Shown in pieces: positions 47,006 through 55,931 of a stretch of 64,000 nucleotides of DNA. The DNA is taken from NCBI RefSeq assembly GCF_900590755.1, contig NZ_UUOC01000025.1, positions 186,001 through 250,000 on the forward strand. The letters are read 5' to 3'. Position 1 is the first letter of the stretch. Each line of letters starts with the position of its first letter. This DNA is from Pseudomonas viridiflava (GTDB lineage: Bacteria; Pseudomonadota; Gammaproteobacteria; Pseudomonadales; Pseudomonadaceae). The notes beneath the pieces are model-generated. The model was not told where the DNA came from, ran no database searches, and was given only the letters and a program-made list of their open reading frames with translations. A program made the position numbers and the translations under genes.

Positions 47006-47051
47006 TCCACGGACCGCATGAAAGTCGTCTGCCCTTTCAAAAGTCCGTGGA
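47006..47051 (-). other. Two-tier hairpin downstream of fliA
   Basis: The outer arms TCCACGGAC (47006-47014) and GTCCGTGGA (47043-47051) enclose inner arms TGAAAG and CTTTCA. It lies about 100 bp after the fliA stop and 150 bp before cheY. A partial terminator or RNA-stability element is possible; no T run follows. Confidence 0.45.
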
Positions 47052-47152
47052 ATGAATGCCTGTACGGCTCCAGCCTTGTCCACTGTCCCACGTAACGCTT
47101 TGCACAGCCGGCTTATACACGATCACAACCATGAAGGGTTGCTCATCGCGCA

Positions 47153-47893
47153 TCAACGCGCTCGCCACTCTCCCAAACGCCCTCGCAAACGAGCTGCGCA
47201 CTGGCTGTGTAACTGGCTGACTCGCGATTCGCTGACCCCCAGGACCTCACCGATTTCCTTGAGGTTCAACTCCTCGTCGTAGTACAGCGCCAAGACCAGA
47301 CGCTCGCGCTCCGGCAAATTGGCGATCGCATCTGCCAACGCAGCCTGGAAACGCTCATCTTCCAGATCGCGCGACGGCTCAAGCGAACCGCTTGCGCCAT
47401 CCTCATGCAGCCCTTCATGTTCGCCGTCCTGTAAAAGGTCGTCGAAGCTGAACAACCGGCTGCCCAAGGTATCGTTCAAAATCCCGTAATAATCATCGAG
47501 ACTCAATTGGAGTTCGGCCGCAACCTCGTGATCTTTAGCGTCACGGCCTGTTTTTGCCTCAATTGTTCGAATTGCGTCACTGACCATGCGCGTATTTCGA
47601 TGTACCGAACGGGGCGCCCAGTCACCTTTGCGCACTTCGTCGAGCATCGCGCCACGGATCCGAATGCCGGCGTAGGTTTCAAAACTCGCGCCTTTGGTGC
47701 AGTCGTACTTGGTCGAAACTTCCAGCAAGCCGATCATGCCCGCCTGGATCAGGTCTTCAACCTGAACACTGGCAGGCAGACGCGCCAGCAGGTGGTAGGC
47801 AATGCGCTTGACCAACGGCGCGTAGCGCTCGATCAACTCATACTGCGAGTTCTTGGACGCCTTGCTATACATCTGATAGCCGCTCGCTGTCAT
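47153..47893 (-). CDS. fliA: Flagellar sigma factor FliA (sigma28)
   Basis: FliA directs RNA polymerase to late flagellar and chemotaxis promoters. The 246-residue protein has region 2 (ASVQVEDLIQAGMIGLLEVS, FETYAGIRIRGAMLDEVRKGDW), region 3 and region 4 (LPERERLVLALYYDEELNLKEIGEVLGVSESRVSQL). It overlaps the fleN stop by 4 bp, so FleN and FliA are probably coupled in translation. Confidence 0.97.
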   Translation of the reverse strand: MTASGYQMYSKASKNSQYELIERYAPLVKRIAYHLLARLPASVQVEDLIQAGMIGLLEVSTKYDCTKGASFETYAGIRIRGAMLDEVRKGDWAPRSVHRNTRMVSDAIRTIEAKTGRDAKDHEVAAELQLSLDDYYGILNDTLGSRLFSFDDLLQDGEHEGLHEDGASGSLEPSRDLEDERFQAALADAIANLPERERLVLALYYDEELNLKEIGEVLGVSESRVSQLHSQCAARLRGRLGEWRAR

Positions 47894-48723
47894 TGAACAG
47901 GCCCCGCGCTGGTCTGGTAAACGAGTCGCTCGACGAAGAACTCGAGATGGCCACGCGGATTAGCGGGCAATGGCCAGGTGTCGACCTTCTGCGCGATGGC
48001 CTTGAAGGCCAGGGAGCATTTGGAGCGGGGGAAAGCTTCGTAGACGGCACGCTGCTTCTGGACGGCCTTGCGCACGCTTTCGTCGTAAGGCACGGCACCC
48101 ACGTACTGCAGGGCAACGTCAAGAAAACGATCAGTCACTTTGGTCAGCTTGGCGAACAGGTTGCGCCCTTCCTGCGGGCTCTGGGCCATGTTGGCCAGCA
48201 CGCGGAAGCGATTCATCCCATAGTCGCGGTTGAGCAGTTTGATCAGCGCATAGGCGTCAGTGATGGAAGTCGGCTCATCGCAAACCACCAGCAGCACTTC
48301 ATGGGCAGCGCGAACGAAGCTGACCACTGATTCGCCAATCCCGGCAGCCGTGTCGATGACCAGCACGTCGAGGTTGTCGCCAATGTCGCTGAAGGCCTGA
48401 ATCAGGCCGGCATGCTGCGCCGGACTCAAATGGACCATGCTCTGGGTGCCGGAAGCCGCGGGCACGATGCGAATCCCGCCCGGACCTTGCAGCAACACGT
48501 CGCGCAGCTCGCAACGGCCCTCGATCACATCAGCGAGGGTGCGTTTGGGCGTCAGCCCCAGCAAGACGTCGACGTTAGCCAGACCCAGGTCAGCATCCAG
48601 CAGCAGGACCCGACGGCCGAGCTCGGCCAGGGCCAGCGATAGATTCACTGACACATTAGTCTTACCGACGCCACCCTTGCCGCCGGTCACCGCGATCACC
48701 TGTACGGGATGCATGCTGCCCAT
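47890..48723 (-). CDS. fleN: Flagellar number regulator FleN (FlhG/MinD-like ATPase)
   Basis: FleN restrains the master regulator FleQ and limits flagellar number. The 277-residue protein has the deviant Walker A VTGGKGGVGKTNVSVNLSLA (residues 12-31), LLDADLGLANVDVLLGL, VLVIDTAAGIGESV and a C-terminal helix for membrane association. It lies between flhF and fliA; the start ATG at 48723 has an alternative three codons later. Confidence 0.97.
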   Translation of the reverse strand: MGSMHPVQVIAVTGGKGGVGKTNVSVNLSLALAELGRRVLLLDADLGLANVDVLLGLTPKRTLADVIEGRCELRDVLLQGPGGIRIVPAASGTQSMVHLSPAQHAGLIQAFSDIGDNLDVLVIDTAAGIGESVVSFVRAAHEVLLVVCDEPTSITDAYALIKLLNRDYGMNRFRVLANMAQSPQEGRNLFAKLTKVTDRFLDVALQYVGAVPYDESVRKAVQKQRAVYEAFPRSKCSLAFKAIAQKVDTWPLPANPRGHLEFFVERLVYQTSAGPVQ

Positions 48724-48838
48724 GTTATTTCATTACCTTGTCTTGCGTAGACCGAAGCCACATTGGGGGCTGCACGTTCACTGAAGAACAATGCCAGGCA
48801 GACCGTCGATGCAGGTACATTCCAGAAGTTAGCTTCAT

Positions 48839-50167
48839 TCAGCCCACCCGCTTGTTGGGGTTGTGGTAAAGGTCGGCGAACATATCCGCCATCGCTTCCT
48901 CACTCGGCTCTTCTTGCATCTGCACATTGACCGCGCGGGTCACCAATTGGTGCCTGCGTGGCAGGTGAAGATCGTCAGGAATCCGTGGACCATCAGTCAG
49001 ATAGGCCACTGGGAGCTCATGACTGATCGCAAGGCTGAGCACTTCGCCCAGGCTGGCGGTTTCATCCAGCTTGGTCAGGATGCACCCGGCCAGGCCGCAA
49101 CGTTTGTAACTGTGATACGCAGCAGTGAGCACCTGTTTCTGGCTGGTTGTCGCCAGCACCAGATAATTGCGCGACTTGATACCGCGACCTGCGAGGCTTT
49201 CAAGCTGCATGCGCAAGGCCGGATCGCTGGCTTGCAGGCCGGCGGTATCGATCAGCACCACGCGCTTGCGCAACAGTGGCTCCAGCGCCTGGGCCAGTGA
49301 CTGACCAGGATCAACATGAGTCACCGGGACATTGAGAATGCGCCCCAGGGTCTTGAGTTGTTCCTGAGCACCGATTCGGAAGCTGTCCATGCTGACCAGG
49401 GCGATATTCTGCGCGCCGTACTTGAGCACGTAACGTGCGGCCAGTTTGGCCAGGGTCGTGGTTTTACCCATGCCCGCCGGACCCACCATGGCAATCACGC
49501 CACCTTCTTCAAGGGGCTCAACCTCAGGGACGGAAATCATCCGGGCCAGATGCGCCAACAGCATGCGCCAAGCCTGACGAGGCTCTTCAATATCAGGAAT
49601 CATGTCCAACAGGTCGCGGGACAACGGGCCGGACAAACCGACACGTTGCAGGCGACGCCAGAGATTGGCTTGCGCCGGGCGGCTGCCTTGCAGCTGACTC
49701 CAGGCCAGCGAGCCGAGCTGGACTTCCAGCAGTTCGCGCAGGCCGTTCAATTCGAAACGCATCGAGTCATAACCGCGCTGACTGCCCGCAGGCGCCGCTG
49801 CCGGGGCGTAAGCCTGAGCGATAGGACGTGGCGGCTCTTCCAGGGTCGGCTCGATGTGGGTGTCGGTGGCGTCCAACGGCAGGCCGGCGAACAACTGGCG
49901 ATTGACCGTGCCGTCGCTTTCCCCACGGTTATTGAGTTCGGCCTGAGCCGAAACAATGCGTGACTGGGTTTTGCGCAGCTCGTCTTCAAGCTCGATGTTC
50001 GGAACACGCGGGGCCAGAGCCGACAGCTTGTAATCCAGCGCAGCAGTCAGCTCAACGCCACCAGCAATGCGCCGGTTACCGATGATGGCCGCCTCAGCGC
50101 CCAGCTCATCGCGAACCAGCTTCATGGCTTGACGCATATCAGCGGCGAAAAATCGCTTAACTTGCAT
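48839..50167 (-). CDS. flhF: Flagellar biosynthesis GTPase FlhF
   Basis: FlhF is an SRP-type GTPase that marks the pole for flagellar assembly. The 442-residue protein has an N-terminal basic region (MQVKRFFAADMRQAMKLVRDELG), a variable middle and the NG domain from about residue 150. The G1 P-loop GPAGMGKTTTLAKLA is near 228-242, with VSMDSFRIGAQEQL, VLIDTAGLQ and LTKLDETASLGEVLS. It lies 11 bp after flhA. Confidence 0.97.
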   Translation of the reverse strand: MQVKRFFAADMRQAMKLVRDELGAEAAIIGNRRIAGGVELTAALDYKLSALAPRVPNIELEDELRKTQSRIVSAQAELNNRGESDGTVNRQLFAGLPLDATDTHIEPTLEEPPRPIAQAYAPAAAPAGSQRGYDSMRFELNGLRELLEVQLGSLAWSQLQGSRPAQANLWRRLQRVGLSGPLSRDLLDMIPDIEEPRQAWRMLLAHLARMISVPEVEPLEEGGVIAMVGPAGMGKTTTLAKLAARYVLKYGAQNIALVSMDSFRIGAQEQLKTLGRILNVPVTHVDPGQSLAQALEPLLRKRVVLIDTAGLQASDPALRMQLESLAGRGIKSRNYLVLATTSQKQVLTAAYHSYKRCGLAGCILTKLDETASLGEVLSLAISHELPVAYLTDGPRIPDDLHLPRRHQLVTRAVNVQMQEEPSEEAMADMFADLYHNPNKRVG

Positions 50168-50178
50168 GACTCACTACC

Positions 50179-52308
50179 TCAGCCGTTTGGCCCGACAGTC
50201 GCTACGATGGTTACTTGCTTGTTATCAGGAATTTCCTGATAAGCCAGAACATGCATATTCGGTACAGCCAGGCGTCCAAAACGCGAAAGCATCGCGCGAA
50301 TCGGACCTGCCACCAGCAGAATCACTGGCATACCCTGCATTTCCTGACGCTGGGCGGCTTCGATCAGCGAACGCTGAAGTTTTTCCGCCATGCTCGGCTC
50401 AAGGAGAACGCCTTCTTCCTGACCTTGACCCGCCTTCTGAAGACTATTGAGCAATATCTGTTCCAACCTTGGCTCCAGCGTGATAACTGGCAGCTCCGGC
50501 TCAATGCCTACAATGCTTTGCACGATTGCGCGGCTCAAACCGACCCGTACGGCCGCAACCAGAGCGGCGGTATCTTGACTCCGCATGGCGTTGTTGGCGA
50601 TGGCCTCGGCGATGCTGCGAATGTCCCGCACAGGGACCTGTTCGGCGAGCAACGCCTGCAATACTTTCAACAAGGCAGACAGCGACAGAATGCCCGGTAC
50701 CAGCTCTTCTGCCAGTTTAGGCGAGCTTTTAGCTAGCAATTGCATCAATTGCTGCACTTCTTCGTGGCCAATCAGCTCATGAGAGTGCTTGTAGAGAATC
50801 TGGTTAAGGTGTGTCGCGACCACGGTACTGGCGTCCACCACGGTGTAACCCAAGGACTGCGCCTGACTGCGCTGGCTGATTTCGATCCAGACCGCCTCAA
50901 GGCCAAACGCCGGGTCCTTGGCGGTAATGCCGTTCAGCGTACCGAACACCTGACCGGGGTTGATCGCCAGCTCGCGATCAGGATAAATCTCGGCTTCGGC
51001 CAGGGTTACGCCCATCAGCGTCAAACGATAGGCGCTGGGTGCCAAGTCGAGGTTGTCGCGAATATGCACCGTCGGCATCAGAAAGCCCAACTCCTGAGAG
51101 AGCTTCTTGCGCACGCCCTTGATCCGCGCTAGCAATTGGCCGCCCTGATTGCGGTCCACCAGCGGGATCAACCGATACCCCACTTCCAGACCGATCATGT
51201 CGATCGGCGTCACGTCATCCCAGCCCAGCTCTTTGGAATCCTGAATACGGGTCGGCGACGGCAGCATCTCTTGCTGACGCTTGACCTCTTCCAGCGCCAC
51301 GATCCTGGTCTGGTTTTCTTTCTTCCACAGCATGTAGGCGATACCGCCAGCCACAAGGCCAAGGCTGAGGAAGGAAAAGTGCGGCATCCCCGGCACCAGG
51401 CCCATCACGATCATAATCGCGCCGGACACGCCCAGGGCTTTCCAGGAAGTAAACATCTGGCGGTTGATCATTTTGCCCATTTCTTCCGAACCGGAAGCAC
51501 GGGTCACCATGATCGCCGCAGCGGTGGATAACAGCAGTGATGGCAATTGCGCCACCAAACCGTCACCAATGGTCAGCAGGGTGTAAATCTTGCCCGCGTC
51601 AGCGAAGCTCATGTTGTGTTGCAGCATACCCACCAGCATGCCGCCGATGAGGTTGATAAACAGAATCAACAGACCGGCGATGGCATCACCGCGGACGAAC
51701 TTGCTGGCACCGTCCATGGAGCCGTAGAACTCGGCCTCCTGAGCCACTTCCAGACGGCGACGCTTGGCTTCCGGCTGATCGATCAGGCCCGCGTTGAGGT
51801 CGGCGTCGATAGCCATTTGTTTGCCGGGCATGGCGTCCAGGGTGAAACGCGCGCTCACCTCGGAGATCCGCCCTGCACCCTTGGTGATAACCACGAAGTT
51901 GATGATCATCAGGATCGCAAACACCACGATACCGACCACGTAGTTACCGCCGATTACCACTTCACCAAAGGCCTGGATCACCTTACCGGCGGCGGCGTGG
52001 CCGTCCTGGCCGTGGAGCATGACCACTCGGGTGGATGCGACGTTCAGCGCCAGCCGCAGCAGCGTGGCGACCAGCAGGATGGTGGGGAAAACCGAGAAAT
52101 CCAGCGGCCGCAGGGCGTAGACGCAGACCAGCAGGACCACAATGGACAGAGCAATGTTGAACGTGAAGAACACGTCCAGCAGGAATGGCGGGATGGGCAA
52201 CATCATCATTGCCATCATGATCAACAACAGCAACGGGACGCCCAGCTGACCTCGTCCGAGACCTGCCAGACCGCTGCGTGCGTTGGTGACTAATTGAGAG
52301 CGATCCAC
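50179..52308 (-). CDS. flhA: Flagellar type III export gate protein FlhA
   Basis: FlhA forms the nonameric export gate. The 709-residue protein has about eight N-terminal membrane helices and the conserved cytoplasmic FHIPEP-type loop (FVVITKGAGRISEVSARFTLDAMPGKQMAID, then EFYGSMDGASKFVRGDAIAG). Its large C-terminal cytoplasmic domain is typical (VHIRDNLDLAPSAYRL, VTIVATVGPNG end). The start is GTG at 52308. A weak sigma54-type promoter lies about 60 bp upstream, just before a 1.3-kb repeat block. Confidence 0.97.
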   Translation of the reverse strand: MDRSQLVTNARSGLAGLGRGQLGVPLLLLIMMAMMMLPIPPFLLDVFFTFNIALSIVVLLVCVYALRPLDFSVFPTILLVATLLRLALNVASTRVVMLHGQDGHAAAGKVIQAFGEVVIGGNYVVGIVVFAILMIINFVVITKGAGRISEVSARFTLDAMPGKQMAIDADLNAGLIDQPEAKRRRLEVAQEAEFYGSMDGASKFVRGDAIAGLLILFINLIGGMLVGMLQHNMSFADAGKIYTLLTIGDGLVAQLPSLLLSTAAAIMVTRASGSEEMGKMINRQMFTSWKALGVSGAIMIVMGLVPGMPHFSFLSLGLVAGGIAYMLWKKENQTRIVALEEVKRQQEMLPSPTRIQDSKELGWDDVTPIDMIGLEVGYRLIPLVDRNQGGQLLARIKGVRKKLSQELGFLMPTVHIRDNLDLAPSAYRLTLMGVTLAEAEIYPDRELAINPGQVFGTLNGITAKDPAFGLEAVWIEISQRSQAQSLGYTVVDASTVVATHLNQILYKHSHELIGHEEVQQLMQLLAKSSPKLAEELVPGILSLSALLKVLQALLAEQVPVRDIRSIAEAIANNAMRSQDTAALVAAVRVGLSRAIVQSIVGIEPELPVITLEPRLEQILLNSLQKAGQGQEEGVLLEPSMAEKLQRSLIEAAQRQEMQGMPVILLVAGPIRAMLSRFGRLAVPNMHVLAYQEIPDNKQVTIVATVGPNG

Positions 52309-52370
52309 CGAATATTTACCTGCGCGCTAAATCAAAACTTTGACGCCGAAGGCGACCTGATCAGGCCTAT

Positions 52371-52387
52371 TGCAAGAAGCTTTCCAA
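52371..52387 (-). promoter_or_regulatory. Candidate sigma54 promoter of flhA
   Basis: TTGGAAAGCTTCTTGCA on the minus strand has GG-N10-GC spacing with a good -12 (TTGC) and a weak -24 (TTGGAA instead of TGGCA). It lies 63-79 bp before the GTG of flhA. sigma54/FleQ control of flhA is known in P. aeruginosa; the site is a modest match. Confidence 0.5.
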
Positions 52388-52452
52388 TTGTGGAAATGGT
52401 GGGGAAATAGTGGGGTTTATTCTGTAGGAGGCTGTGTTGGGTTTTGGATTTG

Positions 52453-52772
52453 TGTGTATATCTATTCCTGCGGTAACGGCGTCTTATGGTTCCGCTTTTA
52501 CAGCGGGTCACTTTCGAAAATCCGGAATGCTGGCCCAGACGAAAGTAACCAAAGCGCTCTTGCCCCACCACTCGGTCCCTCGCCTAGGCTCGGCATACCC
52601 GTAATCCGATATTGATTCAGCGGGCCGCCGCGAAGGGCCATCCCTGGCCCAGCGCGGCTAAACCGGCATCCATGCCGGTTCACCCGCCGATTCAATATCG
52701 GATTCCGGCCAGCGTGGTTTGACGGGGCGCCTAAGATCAAAAGCCAAATCAAAAGCCAAATCAAAGGCGCGC
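52453..52772. repeat. Left arm of a long composite inverted repeat
   Basis: It starts with the GTATATCTATTCCTGCGG end, then GGGTCACTTTC, a segment reading CCACCACTCGGTCCCTCGCC, nested palindromes (CCGGCATCCATGCCGG), and CCGTAATCCGATATTGATTC at both borders of the nested part. It closes with ATCAAAAGCCAA tandem copies. The reverse complement recurs at 53387-53680. Confidence 0.85.
52735..52766. repeat. 12-bp tandem repeat ATCAAAAGCCAA
   Basis: Two full copies and a partial third lie at the inner end of the left arm. The matching place in the right arm has only about one and a half copies, so this segment varies in copy number. Confidence 0.75.
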
Positions 52773-52873
52773 GACCCGGCCTGTTTTCGGTGTACCGCGC
52801 ACGGCATCCGACCTGCGTTGACCGGAATACCGCCTCGCGAACAAGTTCGCTCCTACAGACGATCAACGAACCC

Positions 52874-52961
52874 GTTGGAGCGAGGCTTGCCCGCGAAGAA
52901 CGATGGCGCGGTATGCCTGCTAAACCGAGGCGCCCTTATCGCGGGCAAGCCTCGCTCCCAC
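52874..52961. repeat. REP/BIME palindrome (GTTGGAGCGAGGCTTGCCCG family)
   Basis: Arms GTTGGAGCGAGGCTTGCCCG and CGGGCAAGCCTCGCTCCCAC lie within the flhB/flhA repeat block. Confidence 0.88.
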
Positions 52962-52978
52962 ATACGACCGCGTTTTCA

Positions 52979-53069
52979 CGTGGGACCGGCTTCAGCCGGG
53001 AAAAGGCCAGTACATCCGCCCAGAATTGATCGCCTGAAATGCCGCCTTCCCGGCTAAAGCCGGTCCCAC
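52979..53069. repeat. REP palindrome, copy 1 of a 108-bp tandem duplication
   Basis: Arms GTGGGACCGGCTTCAGCCGG and CCGGCTAAAGCCGGTCCCAC. The unit from CATACGACCG at 52961 recurs 108 bp downstream almost unchanged, including its core. Confidence 0.88.
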
Positions 53070-53086
53070 ATACGACCGCGTTTTCA

Positions 53087-53192
53087 TGTGGGACCGGCTT
53101 CAGCCGGGAAGAGGCCAGTACATCCGCCCGAAATTGATCGCCTGAAATGCCGCCTTCCCGGCTAAAGCGGAGCGCCGCCCGGCCGGTCCCAC
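53087..53192. repeat. REP palindrome, copy 2, extended form
   Basis: It is nearly identical to copy 1 through the core, but its right arm carries the GCGGAGCGCCGCCCGG insert and a 3' flank also found at 25391-25540. Confidence 0.88.
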
Positions 53193-53386
53193 TAGTAGAG
53201 TGCTTTGCAGGCCAACATAGAATCTCCCACAGGCTGGGTGATCGTCTGTAAGAGTGATGAACGATGACACGGTGTGTCTGCCGAACCACGTCGCCCCTAT
53301 CGCGGACAAGCCTCGCTCCCACAGGTTCGGTGTTTGCCCGACAGAACGCGGTCTGAAAACAAAGCAGGTCGGCTATCAGGCCGCCT

Positions 53387-53680
53387 CGCGCGTTTTTGAT
53401 TTGGCTTTTGATCTCAAGCGCCCCGTCAAACCACGCTGGCCGTAATCCGATATTGATTCGGCGGTGCAAACCGGCATGGATGCCGGTTTAGCCGCGCTGG
53501 GCCAGGGATGGCCCTTCGCGGCGGCCCGCCGAATCAATGTCGGATTACGGGTATGCCGAGCCTCGGCGAGGGACCGAGTGGTGGGGCAAGAGCGTTTTGC
53601 TTACTTTTGCGCTCTATCAAAAGTGAGGCGCCGTAAGGGCGCAACCCTAAGCAGCCGTTACCGCAGCAACGGATATGTAC
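53387..53680. repeat. Right arm of the long composite inverted repeat
   Basis: It is the reverse complement of 52453-52772, with scattered differences. It ends AAAGTGAGGCGCCG... GGATATGTAC, which is closer to the hairpin repeat at 37502-37634 than to the left arm. Confidence 0.85.
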
Positions 53681-53708
53681 TCAATCAAAACGACCACCAA
53701 AGCCCACC

Positions 53709-54845
53709 CTACTCATCCCTCTGCAAATCCGGCGGAATCGTAATATCCCCCAACGGATCAGGCCGCTTGCCGTCCCCCGCATGGTACTGACGAATCTGAT
53801 AAACGTAAGCCAGCACCTGAGCCACCGCCAGGTACAACCCCGCCGGGATTTCCTGATCAAGATCGGTACTGTAGTAAATCGACCGCGCCAACCCCGGCGA
53901 CTCAAGAATCAAAATCTGATTATGCGCACCAATCTCGCGGATCTTAAGCGCCACGAAGTCCACACCTTTGGCCACCAGCATCGGCGCCCCGCCCTGCTCC
54001 GGGTCGTATTTGAGGGCCACCGCAAAGTGCGTCGGGTTAGTGATGATCACATCCGCCTTGGGCACCGACTCCATCATGCGCCGCTGCGTCATCTCATATT
54101 GCAACTGACGGATCCGCTGCTTGACCTGCGGGTTACCGTCGCTGTTCTTGTGCTCGTCGCGGATTTCCTGCTTGGTCATCAGCAGTTTTTTGTGCGCTTC
54201 GTACAGCTGAAACGGCACATCCACAGCCGCGATAAAAATCAGGCCGCAGGCCATCCACAACGTACTCCAGCCCACCACCAGCAGGCTGTGGATAATCGCC
54301 TGCTCAAGAGGCTCGTGAGCAATGGACACCAGGTCATTGCGATCCTTGACCAACACGACCAAGGCAACGGCCAGCACGATCAGGAACTTGGCAAAGGATT
54401 TGAGCAGCTCGATCAGTGCGGTAGGCGAGAACATGCGCTTGAGCCCGGCAGCAGGGTTCATGCGGCTGAACTTGGGCGCCAGGGACTTGGCTGCGAATAG
54501 CCATCCGCCCAGAGAAATTGGGCCTATCAGGGCCGCTGCCAGCATGACCAGAAGAAATGGCAGCATGGCCACTAACGCATATTTGCCACTGACCAGCAGC
54601 ATGTGCGCCATGGAGTCGGTGTTCATCAGCATTTCACGCGTGATGCTGAAGTTGGATGACATCAAGTACGACATCATCCGGGCGATGCTGTCGCCTTCGA
54701 CGATCAGGCCGATGGCACCAGCCAGCATGATCACCAAGGTGTTGAGTTCCTTGGAACGCGCGATCTGCCCCTCTTCTCTGGCGTCACGACGCTTTTTGTC
54801 CGTGGGCTCTTCTGTCTTGTCCTGGCCATTCTCGTCTTCAGCCAT
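53709..54845 (-). CDS. flhB: Flagellar export switch protein FlhB
   Basis: FlhB sets substrate specificity of the flagellar export apparatus. The 378-residue protein has an acidic/basic N-terminus (EKTEEPTDKKRRDAREEGQIARS-type), four membrane helices, and the autocleavage site NPTH (270-273) in IITNPTHFAVALKY. A cytoplasmic domain ends near 350, followed by a short tail. It is the last gene of the fliL operon, 1 bp after fliR, and it is followed by the repeat block rather than by flhA directly. Confidence 0.97.
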   Translation of the reverse strand: MAEDENGQDKTEEPTDKKRRDAREEGQIARSKELNTLVIMLAGAIGLIVEGDSIARMMSYLMSSNFSITREMLMNTDSMAHMLLVSGKYALVAMLPFLLVMLAAALIGPISLGGWLFAAKSLAPKFSRMNPAAGLKRMFSPTALIELLKSFAKFLIVLAVALVVLVKDRNDLVSIAHEPLEQAIIHSLLVVGWSTLWMACGLIFIAAVDVPFQLYEAHKKLLMTKQEIRDEHKNSDGNPQVKQRIRQLQYEMTQRRMMESVPKADVIITNPTHFAVALKYDPEQGGAPMLVAKGVDFVALKIREIGAHNQILILESPGLARSIYYSTDLDQEIPAGLYLAVAQVLAYVYQIRQYHAGDGKRPDPLGDITIPPDLQRDE

Positions 54846-54846
54846 C

Positions 54847-55632
54847 TCAGCGAGCCCTCACCATGTCGCGAAAGTTCTGCAGGGTGTCAATCGCAAAAGG
54901 TTGATACTGATTGAGAATGTCAGCCAGGGTGATCCACAGGATCCCCATGCCCAGCACCAGGGTGAGCGGAAAACCGATGGAGAAGATGTTCAGCTGCGGA
55001 GCAGCACGGGTCATGATGCCAAAGGCGATGTTGATAATCAGCAAGGCGGTGATGGCAGGCAATACCAGCCTGAGCCCCGCCCCCAGCACCCAGCCCAGAC
55101 CGTTGGCCAGCTCCCAAAAGTTGGAAACCAGCAAACCACTGCCCACCGGCATGGTAGTAAAGCTCTCTACCAGGGTTTCAATGACCACCAAATGGCCGTT
55201 CATGCCCAGGAATACCAGCGTGACCAGCATGGTAAAGAACTGCCCGATTACTGCCGACGACACCCCATTGGTAGGGTCAACCATGGAGGCGAAGCCCATA
55301 CCCATCTGGATCGACAGAATCTGCCCGGCCACTACAAACGCCTGGAAGAACAGCTGAAGAAACAGCCCCAGCCCGGCACCAATAATGATTTGCTCACCAA
55401 TCAGCAGCAAAGCAGATAGATCGAGGGCATGCACTTGCGGCATGGGCGGCAGAACCGGCGCGATGACCACCGTGATCGCCAGCGCAAAATACATGCGCAC
55501 ACGACGCGGCACCAGCGTGGTACCAAATACCGGCATGGTCATCAGCATGGCGGTGATGCGGAACAGGGGCAGCATGAAGCTCGCCACCCAGGTGCCGATC
55601 TGCCCGTCAGTAAGGGCCAGAACCGGTTCCAT
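54847..55632 (-). CDS. fliR: Flagellar export protein FliR
   Basis: The 261-residue inner-membrane protein is part of the export gate helical assembly with FliP and FliQ. It has about six hydrophobic helices (WVASFMLPLFRITAMLMTMP; LFLQLFFQAFVVAGQILSIQ; GMGFASMVDPTNG) as in the family. It lies 4 bp after fliQ and 1 bp before flhB. Confidence 0.96.
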   Translation of the reverse strand: MEPVLALTDGQIGTWVASFMLPLFRITAMLMTMPVFGTTLVPRRVRMYFALAITVVIAPVLPPMPQVHALDLSALLLIGEQIIIGAGLGLFLQLFFQAFVVAGQILSIQMGMGFASMVDPTNGVSSAVIGQFFTMLVTLVFLGMNGHLVVIETLVESFTTMPVGSGLLVSNFWELANGLGWVLGAGLRLVLPAITALLIINIAFGIMTRAAPQLNIFSIGFPLTLVLGMGILWITLADILNQYQPFAIDTLQNFRDMVRAR

Positions 55633-55636
55633 GGGG

Positions 55637-55906
55637 TCAGCCGATCACTGTCGGAATGCTGCTGTACAGGTTCAGGATGTATTCCATGAAGACCTTGAGC
55701 AGCCAGGGACCGGCAGCGATCAGGGTAATGAGCATCACGATCAGACGCGGCAGAAAGCTCAGGGTCTGTTCGTTGATCTGCGTCGCGGCCTGGAACATCG
55801 CGACCAGCAGACCACAGAGCAGGCTGGGCACCACCAGGATCGCAACCAGCACGGTGGTGAGCCACAGCGCTTCACGAAACAGATCGACTGCTACTTCTGG
55901 TGTCAT
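55637..55906 (-). CDS. fliQ: Flagellar export protein FliQ
   Basis: The 89-residue two-helix protein begins MTPEVAVDLFREALWLTTVL and has the conserved AATQINEQTLSFLPRL between the helices. It has the standard length and sits between fliP and fliR. Confidence 0.96.
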   Translation of the reverse strand: MTPEVAVDLFREALWLTTVLVAILVVPSLLCGLLVAMFQAATQINEQTLSFLPRLIVMLITLIAAGPWLLKVFMEYILNLYSSIPTVIG

Positions 55907-55931
55907 TGCACAGACTCCCGATCAATAGACG

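Larger units (their letters stand above)
52309..53708. other. flhB/flhA intergenic block of repeats
   Basis: This 1.4-kb gap between two flagellar export genes contains no credible gene. It holds a large inverted repeat (arms 52453-52772 and 53387-53680), three full and one decayed REP palindromes between the arms, a 12-bp tandem repeat, and the flhA promoter candidate at 52371-52387. Open frames inside it (about 80-180 codons) follow repeat sequence and are spurious. Confidence 0.85.

Noticed and set aside
52719..53469. Open frames of 79-177 codons in the flhB/flhA gap
   Set aside because: They consist of REP and composite-repeat sequence (SKAKSKAK, GTGFSRE motifs) and are common spurious calls in Pseudomonas.
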